Notes under the pieces: model-generated
Database searches by the model: none
Told to the model about the DNA's origin: nothing
What the model saw: the letters and a program-made list of their open reading frames with translations, nothing else
Shown here: one piece after another, positions 35,000 to 44,661 of the stretch
Layout: each line of letters opens with the position of its first letter
Position numbering within the stretch: the first letter of the stretch is position 1
From: Craterostigma plantagineum
Lineage: Eukaryota > Streptophyta > Magnoliopsida > Lamiales > Linderniaceae
Direction of reading: 5' to 3'
Length of the DNA: 64,000 nucleotides
NCBI GenBank assembly: GCA_027422505.1
Contig: JAPQWV010000403.1
Span: 496,001-560,000 of the forward strand
Position numbers and translations under genes: made by a program

Positions 35000-36113
35000 A
35001 TGAATGGGAGTATGGGCGCGGTGCATCCGGTGGAGGCCCCGCCGGTGCAGAAGGATGGAGGTGCCGACGCGCCTCGTCCGCTCGTTAAGATGAAGGATCT
35101 CCAGGGCACGACGGAGACCGTCGGGAAAATCGCACTGCGGGCGTCGCAGTTCCTCTTCGCCGCCGTGGCGCTCGCCATCATGAGTTCCACCAGCGATTTC
35201 CCCCTCCATAACAGCCTTCTGGTAAACCTATTGTTATCAATTTCTGCCTTGATTTGTGTTGATTTGGTAGAAATAATCTGAAGAATAGTTTCAGCAGTCA
35301 CGTATGTTTAACTAGCACCGTAATGCCATAGGCGTAGTAACAGAAGCTAGTGATAAAAATTTATGATAATTTTATACGTATGTGATGATGCCAATGGAGG
35401 CTGTTTGATTTTTCTGACCCTTTTTCGGACAGAATGTCGACGACAAGTCCTCGACCTCAAATGAGATAAATCCGCCTTTCGGGCATTAGAATCCTTATAT
35501 TTCTCATAGTAGTGTAGTGTACCTTGGAGAAAACCATATCACTTTGTTCTATCTTGGACAATGACGACTATTTTCATTTTCATTGTTTCTTCGCATTAGC
35601 TTATTCCCTCCGTATCCATCGTAGCTCCGTTCCTTAATTCTAGAAAAGCACTCTTGAGATAGATTCTTGCGATCATCAGTTCTTCTATTGAACCATTGTT
35701 TTCGTTTCCAATGTTCCCTAACTCAAAGTTCCATCAATATTTCAGCTACCTAGTAGCAGCTGCTGGTTTGCAGAGCCTATGGAGAATCACGTTAGCCACG
35801 GTTGACGCCTACGTCTGTCGCCTCCTTCAGAACCATCAAGCTGTAAGCTTATTTGCCGTCGGCAATGGGGTAATAAATGTACTCTGAGCCTCTCCCAAAT
35901 CTCTTACTTTTAATTCACGCACGTAAAACATTGCCTTGTGTGATTTGCAGGTGACTTTCAACAATAATATTTGCAGCAGCTTGTGCAAGCGCGGGCATTA
36001 CTGTCCTTTTAGGAAACGATCTAAGCGCATGTGGTAAGAATCACTGCACACAATTCGAAACAGCTACACCCATGGCCTTTCTCAGCTGGTTCGCTTCTTT
36101 CCCTTCTTTGTAG
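35000..36113 (+). pseudogene. CASP-like protein 5A gene, frame broken by two single-base insertions
   Basis: Three exons: 35000-35221, 35746-35869, 35951-36113. The N-terminus (AVHPVEAPPVQ, then VKMKDLQGT and LFAAVALAIM) and later blocks ([59 protein letters not shown]) are those of CASPL5 four-helix membrane proteins, relatives of the Casparian-strip scaffold. The family frame fits only if one C of the run at 35200-35204 and one T of the run near 35956-35958 are surplus. Both lie in homopolymers. The C-terminus also stops early: a TAG stands where the W of the usual ..NFWSLAS end belongs. Either the gene is decaying or the consensus has homopolymer errors; the early stop favours true decay. 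Its end is about 200 bp from the 3' end of the opposed S40 gene. Confidence 0.8.
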
Positions 36114-36309
36114 TCATTGGCTTCTTAATAGATGTGCTTTTCCTCTTTTCTTCTCTATTTTTCCTGTGATTAGGATTTATGTGTGTGTGATGTACAACGT
36201 TGTACTACTGCAGTAAAAGAAATTGACAAATTGCTTCTCTTTGTCCGAATTCAAAATTGGCTTGATATAAATATAATGTAATGTTCGTCATGTCACATGT
36301 CATATCTAC

Positions 36310-36819
36310 TCAGTCTTGAAAGCCAGTCTTCTGCCAAATTGCATTTCGAACCCTGCTCAAGTCCCTGCATTTCAAAGTCCGGCCGGCGCCTTCGTGTACG
36401 GACGGCGAAGCCACCCTCGTCCTCGCGAGGAACTCGTGGGGCGGGAGCCAATCTCCGGCGCAGGCGACGTCGTCGTCCACGTCATCGTCCCAGCCTCTGT
36501 GATTGTAGCAGTTGACGTTTCTGTACTCGCCCTTGAGGATCTTGGACCAGTCGGGCACGTTGATCGGCGCCGACGAGGCGGAGCTGACGCCGGCGTTGTT
36601 GGGCGGCGGCGCCTTCTTCGCTGCCTGGCCCTGCCTGCGAAACGAGTGTGTATGTGAAGAAGCCGCTCCTGACGTGGCGGTGCTCCATACGTCGGACTCG
36701 TCGAAGTCGATCGTCGTAGAGGACGTGTCGGCGGCGCCGGTGGTCGTCTGGGTTTTGAGGTAGGTGTTGTTGGGGAGGAGGTATGTGTAGTTTGGCTTGT
36801 AGCATTTTGATGCTGCCAT
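36310..36819 (-). CDS. senescence regulator S40 (DUF584) protein, single exon
   Basis: 169 residues from ATG 36819, no intron, the normal layout. The hallmark blocks are present in order: FDESDVWS, a low-complexity linker, INVPDWSKILKGEYR, an acidic stretch DDDVDDDV, GDWLPPHEFLAR, and the conserved end VHEGAGRTLKCRDLSRVRNA. S40 proteins are nuclear, of unknown biochemical function, and are induced in senescence, darkness, ABA or pathogen attack. The coding region is GC-rich, which creates several long antisense open frames that are not genes. Upstream is a TATA box and, much further away, a dense G-box cluster. Confidence 0.93.
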   Translation of the reverse strand: MAASKCYKPNYTYLLPNNTYLKTQTTTGAADTSSTTIDFDESDVWSTATSGAASSHTHSFRRQGQAAKKAPPPNNAGVSSASSAPINVPDWSKILKGEYRNVNCYNHRGWDDDVDDDVACAGDWLPPHEFLARTRVASPSVHEGAGRTLKCRDLSRVRNAIWQKTGFQD

Positions 36820-36907
36820 TAATGAAAGGTCTTGCGAAAATCAAAATTTTCTTTTTCTTTTTTGGGTTTTTCTTTTTTTCTGATATGAAACGGTATGGAA
36901 GTTGAAG

Positions 36908-36918
36908 TGGGTTTTTAT
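36908..36918 (-). promoter_or_regulatory. TATA box of the S40 gene
   Basis: Minus strand CTCTATAAAAACC, about 90 bp before the start codon. Confidence 0.7.
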
Positions 36919-37267
36919 AGAGGAAGGTTGTGGATAAGGTTGTCTCAGTTCTCATTTTCTTTCTGTCTTATCCTTCTCTCTCTCTTCATTGGTTCTTTTC
37001 TCTTTGTCTTTATTATCTCTATTCTGTGCAAGGAGATTTTACGTTTTTAACCCTCTGATGACAAGTATATCATCGTGTTTCCACGAATATTCTGAGAAGT
37101 GTTTTGACTTTATGCGAAAAAAAGTTAATTCCTGAAAATTTAATCTTGAATCAACTGCCGTATTATGAATTTTTTTGAGTATTCATGAGCTTTGTAGTTA
37201 TGATCTCATGGCATGACTCTGATATAGTGGAGAATGATCACTTTGTATAAAGGATTAAGTTGGGTAA

Positions 37268-37478
37268 ATGTAAAATATATTTAAGGGATCTTTACATAAA
37301 TACACGTTTATATAAAAAAATCGCAAATCAGATCCCTGTCAGATTTTTTATATGCAGGTACTGAAAGATACGTCAAGACTGGGAAAATGGTACATACAAT
37401 CGTATATGAAAATTTCTCTGACTTGCAAAAATGTTCTATAAATAAGTATTTTCTGTAGATACACCAATATTTCCATAT
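37268..37478. mobile_element. new MITE-like family, copy C (internally deleted)
   Basis: About 210 bp. The left end ATCTTTACATAAATACACGTTTATATAAAAAAATCGCAAATCAGAT and right end ..TTCTATAAATAAGTATTTTCTGTAGATACACC, read in parts, match the ends of copy A, with most of the middle missing. It sits in the S40 upstream region. Confidence 0.65.
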
Positions 37479-37493
37479 ATTTTATTTCAACAT

Positions 37494-38346
37494 TATCAGA
37501 GGGATTTTTCAGATCCAATTTCAATTTCCAGCCCAAGTTCAAGCCCGGTATAAGCTTGTGAGGTTATTCTCTAATACCAATTGGTAATAGAGGGAGCTAA
37601 TCCGCGAGCTTATAATCTACATATATTTTAGATGTAGGACTTGTGTTTGACACCCAACAATTCTTCCCTCAAACCTAAGATCACTAAATGGGCTTTCCTT
37701 TCAATGATAATCATCTTGTACCGAGTGACGGACTCATGATTGATTAATTGGGGGTCACTAGTTAAACTAAAAGTTCATTAATTGGGGGGGTCAAAGTGTA
37801 AATAAAAGAAAATCTTCTAAAATAAGAGAAAAATAGTGGAAGAAGTACTTGGGCAAGATTGGAGCCCAAGCTAATGCTTTGCATGAACTTAACCAAGCTC
37901 ACGTTCCTACTAGACTACATACCATATGTGTAAATAATACATAAAAGTATCTTTATCTCTAATTTGTTGGGGGCCAATGGACCCTCCAAGCCCTACACAG
38001 ATCCCTTGCTTGTCGTTGCTCTCCAACGTCACCCAACGCTGACCACCGTCATTGTCAGAAAGACTTTCGACACAAGACACCAATCATCTGACAAGGGTCA
38101 GGAACATCATCCACATCTTGTTGGGCTAGAACTCCGTTTTTTATCTAAAGGTCATCCCCACGTGTTTGCTCCATGCTCACCGCACCAATGTACGGATTTT
38201 TCAGGCCAATTTCAGCTTAGGTCCAAGCCCGTATAAGCTTGTGGGATTCGTATCTGAAACCAATTGGTAGTAGAGGGAGTTAGCGCACAAGCTTATAAAC
38301 CATCGTAATCTTTCTAATCCGATGTGAGACTTGGATTTGACACTCT
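37494..38346 (-). mobile_element. TRIM-like miniature LTR element
   Basis: Two direct repeats of about 155-165 bp (37494-37660 and 38189-38346) share TTTTTCAG.., AGCCCG(G)TATAAGCTTGTG, ACCAATTGGTA(A/G)TAGAGGGAG and GAGACTTG-type blocks. On the minus strand the left one starts TGTTGGGTGTC and is preceded by a purine tract (GGTTTGAGGGAAGAAT, 37661-37676), as for a 3' LTR. The interior is about 530 bp with no coding capacity. The size and layout fit terminal-repeat retrotransposons in miniature. The LTRs differ considerably and no target duplication was found, so it is old. Confidence 0.55.
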
Positions 38347-38461
38347 ATTATATAATAAAAAACCATATAAACTTATATTCGCTTCAAACTAACTTGGTCG
38401 AAACATTAGCCCTATTTCGTATGTTTTCTAGAGTACGTGTATTCTAAAACAAATGTGTACC

Positions 38462-38749
38462 CACGTGGCCGTAACTTGTAAATCCTTCGCCGACGTATAA
38501 TACGTCATAAAAAAACAATGGGAGAAGAAAAACAAACGATAGGGTCACAATGGTAATAAACCCTTTTTTATTTTCCTTCTCATTTAACCAAAAATAATTT
38601 GTCGTTAAGCAGCAGAGAGGCAATGCACTTCACCTGCGAAGAAAAAATGCCGGCACGTGGCAAGTCGCTCGTGTATGGTGCCACGTGGCCGATGTCTCGT
38701 GATGGCACGTGACGTAAGAGACCAAAGTTATACATGAGCGTAGCACGTG
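38462..38749. promoter_or_regulatory. cluster of five G-box (CACGTG) motifs
   Basis: CACGTG at 38462-38467, 38654-38659, 38682-38687, 38706-38711 and 38744-38749. Four fall within 96 bp, and several are in the (C)CACGTGGC context of ABA-responsive elements. A TGACGTAA lies beside one. Such density is unlikely by chance in AT-rich DNA. The nearest gene that could use it as an upstream region is S40 (about 1.6-1.9 kb away, minus strand); a TRIM-like element and a MITE lie between. Confidence 0.6.
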
Positions 38750-39197
38750 ACAGCTGGCATACGATAATGTGCATATTTTTGTTTTTTTTCACATGTATGT
38801 GTAATAGATGTTTTATTTGGTATTTTTTTCGGGTACATTATTAATTGCAATATAAAGCGATGCAATGCTTGCATTCTATTCCTTAATTATAAAGCTGTTC
38901 TAGTTGGGTTCTCTTCTCCATGAAGATGAGTAAAGATCGTAATTATTAAAGACAACTAATTGCATGGAAAAGCATCCTTTTGGTTTAGTGCACTAATTCC
39001 TACTTGTATAGTGATATAATCACATCTCCACATCTCCAATCTATTGAGTTTTTGAACCCCCAATTTATCACGATGATCTTGTTTTATCACTAAGTCTAAG
39101 TGTGGTTGAAATCTGAAATCAACTATTCCCTCCTGTTTCTGAAACGGACAGGAAATGTACACCTATTAAGAAATGAATGAAAAAACATGTAATACCC
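38750..39197. other. AT-rich intergenic sequence
   Basis: No gene or repeat recognised. Confidence 0.5.
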
Positions 39198-39200
39198 TTA

Positions 39201-39554
39201 GTGTCCGTTTGGTAGGGAGATGAGTTTAAATGGTATTAGTTTTTTAGCTGAGTTATAATAATGAAGTATATGAATTTTTACGGTGATTGGTTGGTGAATT
39301 TAAATAATGATCTCGGATGGATTTGGTAGATAATTTTAGATCTTTTTAAGTTAATTAAACGCAATTGCAAATTTACTCATATTTTGAATTGAATATTTAA
39401 TAAATAAATGATAATTTTGTTACAAATGAATAGCTAAAGGTAGGGAGAGGGGTAGCTTTACTTAATGTCTTTCCACCTTTAAAAAAACCCTCAACCAAAC
39501 ACTACTTAATTCTAACCCCACTAATCTTCCCTAATACCCCAACCACACGCACTC
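39201..39554. mobile_element. Tourist-like (PIF/Harbinger) MITE
   Basis: 354 bp, flanked by the 3-bp target duplication TTA (39198-39200 and 39555-39557). The left end GTGTCCGTTTGGTAGGG pairs with the complement of the right end, GAGTGCGTGTGGTTGGGG, imperfectly. TTA duplication and G(T)G..TTTGGT ends are typical of Tourist MITEs. Confidence 0.75.
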
Positions 39555-39557
39555 TTA

Positions 39558-40205
39558 TTAATTTGTTGGATCATAATTAATAGTTAGTTTGCTATTATTA
39601 TTGGAAATATTGGAAAAAGTAAAATGAATTTGTCACTTTTTTTAAAAAAACACTAAAGCGACTTTTATTAAAAAAACAAACCAAGTAACAAATAGATGGA
39701 GTATTTCACTAGACAAATTATATGGGATTGAGCGTAACCTAAATAGTTGAACCATTTTCTTTAGGAATATGCTTCATAATAAATACAATCACGCCATGGG
39801 GACCATAAGAAAAGCAAGCACACATACACACACTCCATAATCATCTTCAACTTCACGCAACTTTATTGTGAAAACGACATTTGAAGACTAATGCGACCAA
39901 TATCACTTTCACAAATTGAATGATTTAGTTAAAAAAACCCTACCAAGTTGCAATTTCGTGCTTGTGGCCATAAAACTCGGCATTGTTCATTTAGAAAAAG
40001 CATGTTTCAATTATTAATGGTCTAGTCTAGGCATCTACGTCTATAGTGGACAACCGAATAGAATTAGTTCTTATATAGTTTGTAATTAAAAGAAGGAATC
40101 GCACATTTGATTTATTCATCACATATCCCCCAACCCCAACCACATCAAATATGCTAATAGTAAAAATAAAACGTCATAGCATAAACAACGCTCTGAAAAA
40201 GGCCG
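39558..40205. other. spacer before RPL12
   Basis: AT-rich, no gene. Only the last 160 bp before the RPL12 start show recognisable promoter motifs. Confidence 0.5.
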
Positions 40206-40206
40206 A

Positions 40207-40352
40207 AAGGCCCATCAAGAATACAAAAAATGAGCCCATTTAAAGCCCATTAATACATTGGGCTTTGAATGAGTGAAGCCGCGCATGTATATATAACTCT
40301 CTCTGTAATAAAATGCCCTAGCTAGCATTTTTCCCCCATCCGCAAAACCCTA
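40207..40352 (+). promoter_or_regulatory. RPL12 promoter: four site II motifs and a telo-box
   Basis: Site II cores (GGCCCA/GCCCA or complement TGGGC) lie at 40209-40214, 40234-40238, 40245-40249 and 40259-40264. A TATATATAA stretch lies at about 40289. A telo-box AAACCCTA at 40345-40352 stands 19 bp before the start codon. This combination is the standard signature of plant ribosomal-protein and translation genes, coupling them to cell growth and division. Confidence 0.85.
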
Positions 40353-40370
40353 GCAACAGATTTCGAGACA

Positions 40371-40871
40371 ATGCCTCCCAAATTTGATCCGTCGCAGGTC
40401 GTCGACGTGTTCGTTCGCGTCACCGGCGGAGAGGTCGGCGCCGCCTCTTCGCTCGCGCCGAAGATCGGACCGCTCGGTCTCTCGCCGAAGAAGATCGGAG
40501 AAGACATCGCAAAGGAAACATCGAAGGATTGGAAGGGGCTCCGCGTCACCGTGAAGCTCACCGTTCAGAACCGTCAGGCGAAGGTCACCGTCGTGCCGTC
40601 CGCCGCTGCGCTGGTCATCAAGGCTCTGAAGGAGCCCGAGCGTGACAGGAAGAAGACTAAGAACATCAAGCACAATGGGAGCATCAGCTTGGACGACGTG
40701 ATTGAGATCGCTAGGGTCATGCGGTCGAGGTCCATGGCGAAGGATCTGAGCGGAACGGTGAAGGAGATTTTGGGCACGTGCGTTTCCGTCGGCTGTTCTG
40801 TGGATGGCAAGGATCCGAAGGACGTCCAGCAAGAAATCAGCGACGGTGATATCGAAATTCCTCAGGATTGA
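40371..40871 (+). CDS. RPL12: 60S ribosomal protein L12 (uL11), single exon
   Basis: 166 residues, the normal plant length, from the ATG at 40371 (a purine at -3). [20 protein letters not shown] starts the L11 N-terminal domain, with the [13 protein letters not shown] segment that meets elongation factors. The C-terminal RNA-binding domain holds [13 protein letters not shown] and the ..[19 protein letters not shown] end. uL11 binds the GTPase-centre rRNA and forms the base of the ribosomal stalk. The frame is intact, GC-rich and under a typical ribosomal-protein promoter. It is the last host gene before the palindrome, 660 bp away. Confidence 0.97.
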   Translation: MPPKFDPSQVVDVFVRVTGGEVGAASSLAPKIGPLGLSPKKIGEDIAKETSKDWKGLRVTVKLTVQNRQAKVTVVPSAAALVIKALKEPERDRKKTKNIKHNGSISLDDVIEIARVMRSRSMAKDLSGTVKEILGTCVSVGCSVDGKDPKDVQQEISDGDIEIPQD

Positions 40872-41530
40872 TTTCTGATAAGTTAAAAAAAGAGTTTGTC
40901 TTTCGCTTTTTCGGTTCTGAAATGACTTTGCTATGCTTCGATGCTTCTTCTTATAAAATGCTGAATTTCTTTAGAAGGTGTGCTGAGATTCATCTTCATT
41001 TACGTGGTATTAAAAACGAGTCATGGTCATGGATGGATTTGAAAACATATAATCATGTCTCCATCCACTTTTCCTATTCATAAACTTGTGGGTTCCTTGG
41101 TTTTAGTATTGCTTTTTGCCTGTCGAATGCATGATGAAAGATTGTCTCATACTTGCTTAACTTTAATCTGATTTTTTTTATAGCTGGTATGTTATATTTG
41201 TTTTCAGAACACATCTGCATGATTGATTATTTCCTTGCCCCTTCTTAATACAGTTGCAATTGAATTGTTTGTCTCCTCCCCAGTGCGTCAAGTTCATGAA
41301 ATTATCTGTCAGTAACTACTTTTGTTGTCCTCTAACTTAGTGGCACTTTTGGGACGCCAAACTATACGAAAGATTAGTGGGTTGTGTCCTAAGTTGCTTC
41401 GATAGATGTCCTTAAATTGAAACCCCTTATAGTTTGGGTGTATGAAACTGTCATTTCCCTAGCCTATGCAAATTTTGTTAGCCCTATTTGTGATTTGGCC
41501 CTTTATCGTTCAGTCAATTAATGTTAAGAC
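40872..41530. other. RPL12 3' region up to the palindrome
   Basis: 3' UTR and spacer. No gene. Ends with the 8-bp target duplication CCTAGTTG (41531-41538) of the left outer hAT element. Confidence 0.6.
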
Positions 41531-41566
41531 CCTAGTTGCTTGGTTTAAAAAGGTGAAATTGTGAGG

Positions 41567-41770
41567 TAGGGATGTGCATAATTCGGTCTGTCGAACCGAA
41601 TTATCAATATTTTGGTACAAACCGAATTGAACCGAAAAAATTTGGTTCGGTATTCGGTTTATTCAAAAAAATATTCTGTAATTTGGTTCGATATAGATTT
41701 TTTAGTTCGGTAAATTCGGTAAAAGTAGCCCGAAAAAACTTCGCTAAAAACCGAGTACCGAACACCCCTA
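41567..41770. mobile_element. small hAT MITE inside hAT-A (left arm only)
   Basis: 204 bp. The ends TAGGGATGTGC and the complement TAGGGGTGTTC are hAT-like. The inside is full of TTCGGTT/AACCGAA repeats. The flanks ATTGTGAG and GCGTGAAG agree only partly as a target duplication. It has no counterpart at the right outer end. Confidence 0.7.
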
Positions 41771-42007
41771 GCGTGAAGTGAAAGCGAGCGCATTTTGTGT
41801 AGCAAGAATATTTTTTATAAATTAATTGTAAATTTTTTATATGTGAAATTTTTTACTTAAATATCAATTTTTATTATATATATAATGTAATGCTAGCGAA
41901 CATAATAGAGATCAACGTTAAAGTTCAAATTATCATAAACATAAACCTAACATAACTAATGAACGATATTCTAAAGTCTAATATCATTGTCCTCTTCGTC
42001 TTCTAAA

Positions 42008-42613
42008 GGTTGTCGCAACCCTTTTTAACTTATAATTTTTCGCGTCTAAGTCGAGGTTCGAAACCGGCGATAGCTTGGCTCGGTCCAAAGCCTTACTACT
42101 CAGCCTTTCACTTTCTTATGCTTGCGTGCGGAAATAAGCGTCGAGAGATCATTTCGCTCACCCCAAACCCAACGTACTCGGCCTGTTTGATAAAGTTTGG
42201 CCTCGGACTTAAAGCTCTCGTGTTTGCCTCACTCGATCTCACACCAACAAGAAACGAATAAGTCAGATGACACAAGATTTACGGGAAAATCCACTCCAAA
42301 CTTAGAGTGGGGAAAAAACCCAGTACGAGCTTGAAAGACTCGCACAATAAGCTGCTTGTTTACAGAACTCGCCTAGCTTATAGGAACACTCGCACAACAA
42401 TCGAAGCTACAACCTTAAGCTATCGAAAGTATCACACGTTTAGACAATTTTCTCCACAATATCAATCGAATTAATTGAATGCCTGGCAAAATACTTCACA
42501 AGGCCTTTTTATAGACTTGGCCAAGCCGACTAGCGCCTAGGCGTTCTGGCCGATTAAAACAGACGATTTGGGCTAGCCACGATTGATGCTGACTAGCGCC
42601 TAGGCGGCCCGCC
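42008..42613 (-). repeat. LTR-like insertion in hAT-A, left arm
   Basis: 606 bp with TG..CA ends on the minus strand (TGTAAAATACG .. GGTTGCGACA) and a TATA-like TATAAAAAGG near 42515 (minus). It resembles a solo LTR, but the flanking 5-mers AAGGT and AAACT do not match. Its right end carries CGCCTAGGCG motifs shared with 54471-54571 in the other arm; the rest is not shared. The arms part at this block. Confidence 0.5.
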
Positions 42614-42624
42614 TAGAGCGTATT

Positions 42625-43929
42625 TTACAAAACTGCCTCTACCATTGCATCAAGCATATTGAACAGTAAATCGGCATCATTCGCAACATCGGAAACATCA
42701 ATGGAGTTGATGAAGACTCTAGGAGAATTTACCAAAATTTGATGATATATCCTTTTGAACAACCGAATCACGCCAACGCCATCCGTACCCTTCTTTGCAC
42801 ATTCTTTCTTGTGCTCCTCAACTGCCACCAAGGTATCATCAACTTCTTCCTTAACCAAATGAAGTCTGAACTCGTACATACTCAAAGGCTTCATTCCCCG
42901 ACCGAATTGTCCGATTGATTCATTCATAACTTCAAAACTCTTATAAGTTGTCGCATTGAACTGAATAGCCACTAGGGGTGGGATCGGGAGGGATAGTTCG
43001 GGTCGGGTACCCGACAGAATCCGGTATTGATTTTCAAACCCGATCCCGACCCGATCAAATCTCGGGTACACGCGGTTCGGACCCGACGGGTTGGGCGGGT
43101 TTTCTGCTTTTTTTTTTTCAAATATACATAAGGTTAAATTAAATTAATTAGGGTTCTGTAAAAATCATACCTTTGGTTTGGATCGATGAGGGCACGTCGG
43201 CAGAAGGGATCTTATCTGAGGTGAACGACTGCGTGTGTGTGCTTTTTTGGGCTGTGTCTGTTTTGCCGAGCTGAGGTGAGAGACAGAGAGTTGAGGGAGC
43301 GTGTGTATGTCATGTCATATGTGGGGCTTTGGGTTGAGTGTGCATGTGGGCTTTGATTTTCTTTTTTATGGGCTACGGGTACCCGATCAGGTAAATGCTA
43401 CCCAATACCCGATTTAAACCCGAAATTTCAGCGCGATTGGGGAAAACCGGATCGGGTATCCGAAACCGAATGCCCACCTCTAATAGCCGTATCTTAGAAC
43501 CACCTCCCTATGTTTGTACATACCTTCTTCCTCAACTCATTCTTACCATATCTTGAGCATTAGAGCTCAAGAACATGTTCATAGGACCATTGATAGCTGA
43601 AGCAAACTCGGAACCACGTGATTTAGATCTCTTTAAAGTTTGATTCATTCCATCTCCAATATCGATGCTTATGTCATTCATGGACCCCTTTAAAAAATTC
43701 CCATTGAATACGACTTTTGTAGCATGTAATTTGTGATTTCTCCCTTGACATGCTCCGACATTTCCGACACAATCAAAGCTGCATCCACCACAAGGTGTTG
43801 TTTGAACTGGTAGACACCCACTTTGGTAGTCTTCCCACAATAGTTACAGGTGAAATTAGACTTGTTTATCGAGTCTTTAGTCCCGTGTCTAGCCGGATCA
43901 GCCTTGCTTGAACTGATCGAAACTCCCAA
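42625..43929 (-). pseudogene. hAT-A transposase remnants, left arm
   Basis: 43532-43929 encodes a BED-type finger (FTCNYCGKTTKVGVYQFKQH) in two frames. 42625-42964 encodes the start of the DUF659 catalytic region (IQFNATTYKSFEVMNESIGQ, then NSPRVFINSIDVSDVANDAD). A MITE separates the two, and the expected SDGWTD-like aspartate block is changed to GTDGVGV. No C-terminal dimerisation domain. Confidence 0.8.
42973..43481. mobile_element. hAT MITE inside hAT-A transposase (left copy)
   Basis: Mirror of 53641-54129. Ends CTAGGGGTGGGATCGG and ..GCCCACCTCT. The flanking 8-mers AATAGCCA and AATAGCCG differ by one base. Rich in GGGTACCCG and CGGGT motifs. Confidence 0.8.
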
Positions 43930-44522
43930 ATCCTTTTGTGATTATCCATTAATGGAGTCTGGAAGAATGGAACCAAATTAAACCATCCAATGTCAATTCA
44001 ATAATGACAATGCAATTGACTGCATAAAATTCATTAATTCACCAAATTAAACCTTGCCATGCTAATTGAAGTTCAACCAGCTTCTATTGCCCGAAAAAGG
44101 AGATATTCTTACCAGCGGTTGAGACGGAGACCAAAGAGAGGCTTGGAGTCGCTATTGCTCAATAGAAAGGGACAGTGAGGGCGACAACAGGGCGTCGCGG
44201 CGATCAAAGGCTTGGAGAGGGCGGCGCGAGTTGGGAGGGCGGCGACAGGAGAGGCTTGGGAGCTTGAGAGGACCACGACGAGTGGGTTAGTTGGGAAAGA
44301 AATAGAAGTGAAAATAAAATATTAAATAAACTCTAGTCAACGGTCAACGGCTCTATCCTAAAAGCGAGCTCAGCAGCGCTTAAGCGACGGTAAGAAAAGC
44401 GAGAGTTTCAGCGCTTCGTGTGTAGACAACGCTTTTCGTTAGTCGAAGCATTCGGGCATACCTGAAGCGTGCTCCAACGCTTAAGCGAGGCCGGAGCGCG
44501 CTTTTTAAACCAAGCCTAGTTG

Positions 44523-44653
44523 ATTTATCGGTGCTTTTGGTGTTGATTTTGAGTGGAATTGGAAATGAGATATATATATGTCTTCAGTTGATGAAATGTG
44601 GGATGAATATCAAAAAGGTTTTGGCTGGTTTCAAACATGTTCAGAATCGGATT
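44523..44653. other. unique spacer between hAT-A and hAT-B (left arm)
   Basis: 131 bp of pre-transposon host sequence between target duplications CCTAGTTG and ATAGGCAT. It is mirrored at 52462-52592. It contains an open stretch MSSVDEMWDEYQKGFGWFQT that looks coding, but I do not recognise the family. Confidence 0.75.
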
Positions 44654-44661
44654 ATAGGCAT

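Larger units (their letters stand above)
41539..44514 (-). mobile_element. hAT-A, left arm
   Basis: 2,976 bp. The ends CTTGGTTTAAAAAGG and CTTTTTAAACCAAG are inverted repeats. A perfect 8-bp target duplication CCTAGTTG is at 41531-41538 and 44515-44522. It encodes (minus strand) pieces of a DUF659-type hAT transposase: BED finger region 43532-43929 (FTCNYCGKTTKVG) and catalytic start 42625-42970. Three later insertions sit inside: a hAT MITE (41567-41770), an LTR-like block (42008-42613) and another hAT MITE (42973-43481). The C-terminal half of the transposase is missing, so it is not autonomous. Confidence 0.88.

Noticed and set aside
35696..35887. CASP-like exon 2 starting at AAAG/TTCC (35729)
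   Set aside because: This keeps frame with exon 1 as written, but adds about five residues absent from the family; the TTTCAG acceptor at 35745 with a one-base correction gives an exact fit.
36297..36955. Several long open frames antisense to or overlapping the S40 gene
   Set aside because: They are shadows of a GC-rich coding exon and match no family; the S40 frame has all its conserved blocks.
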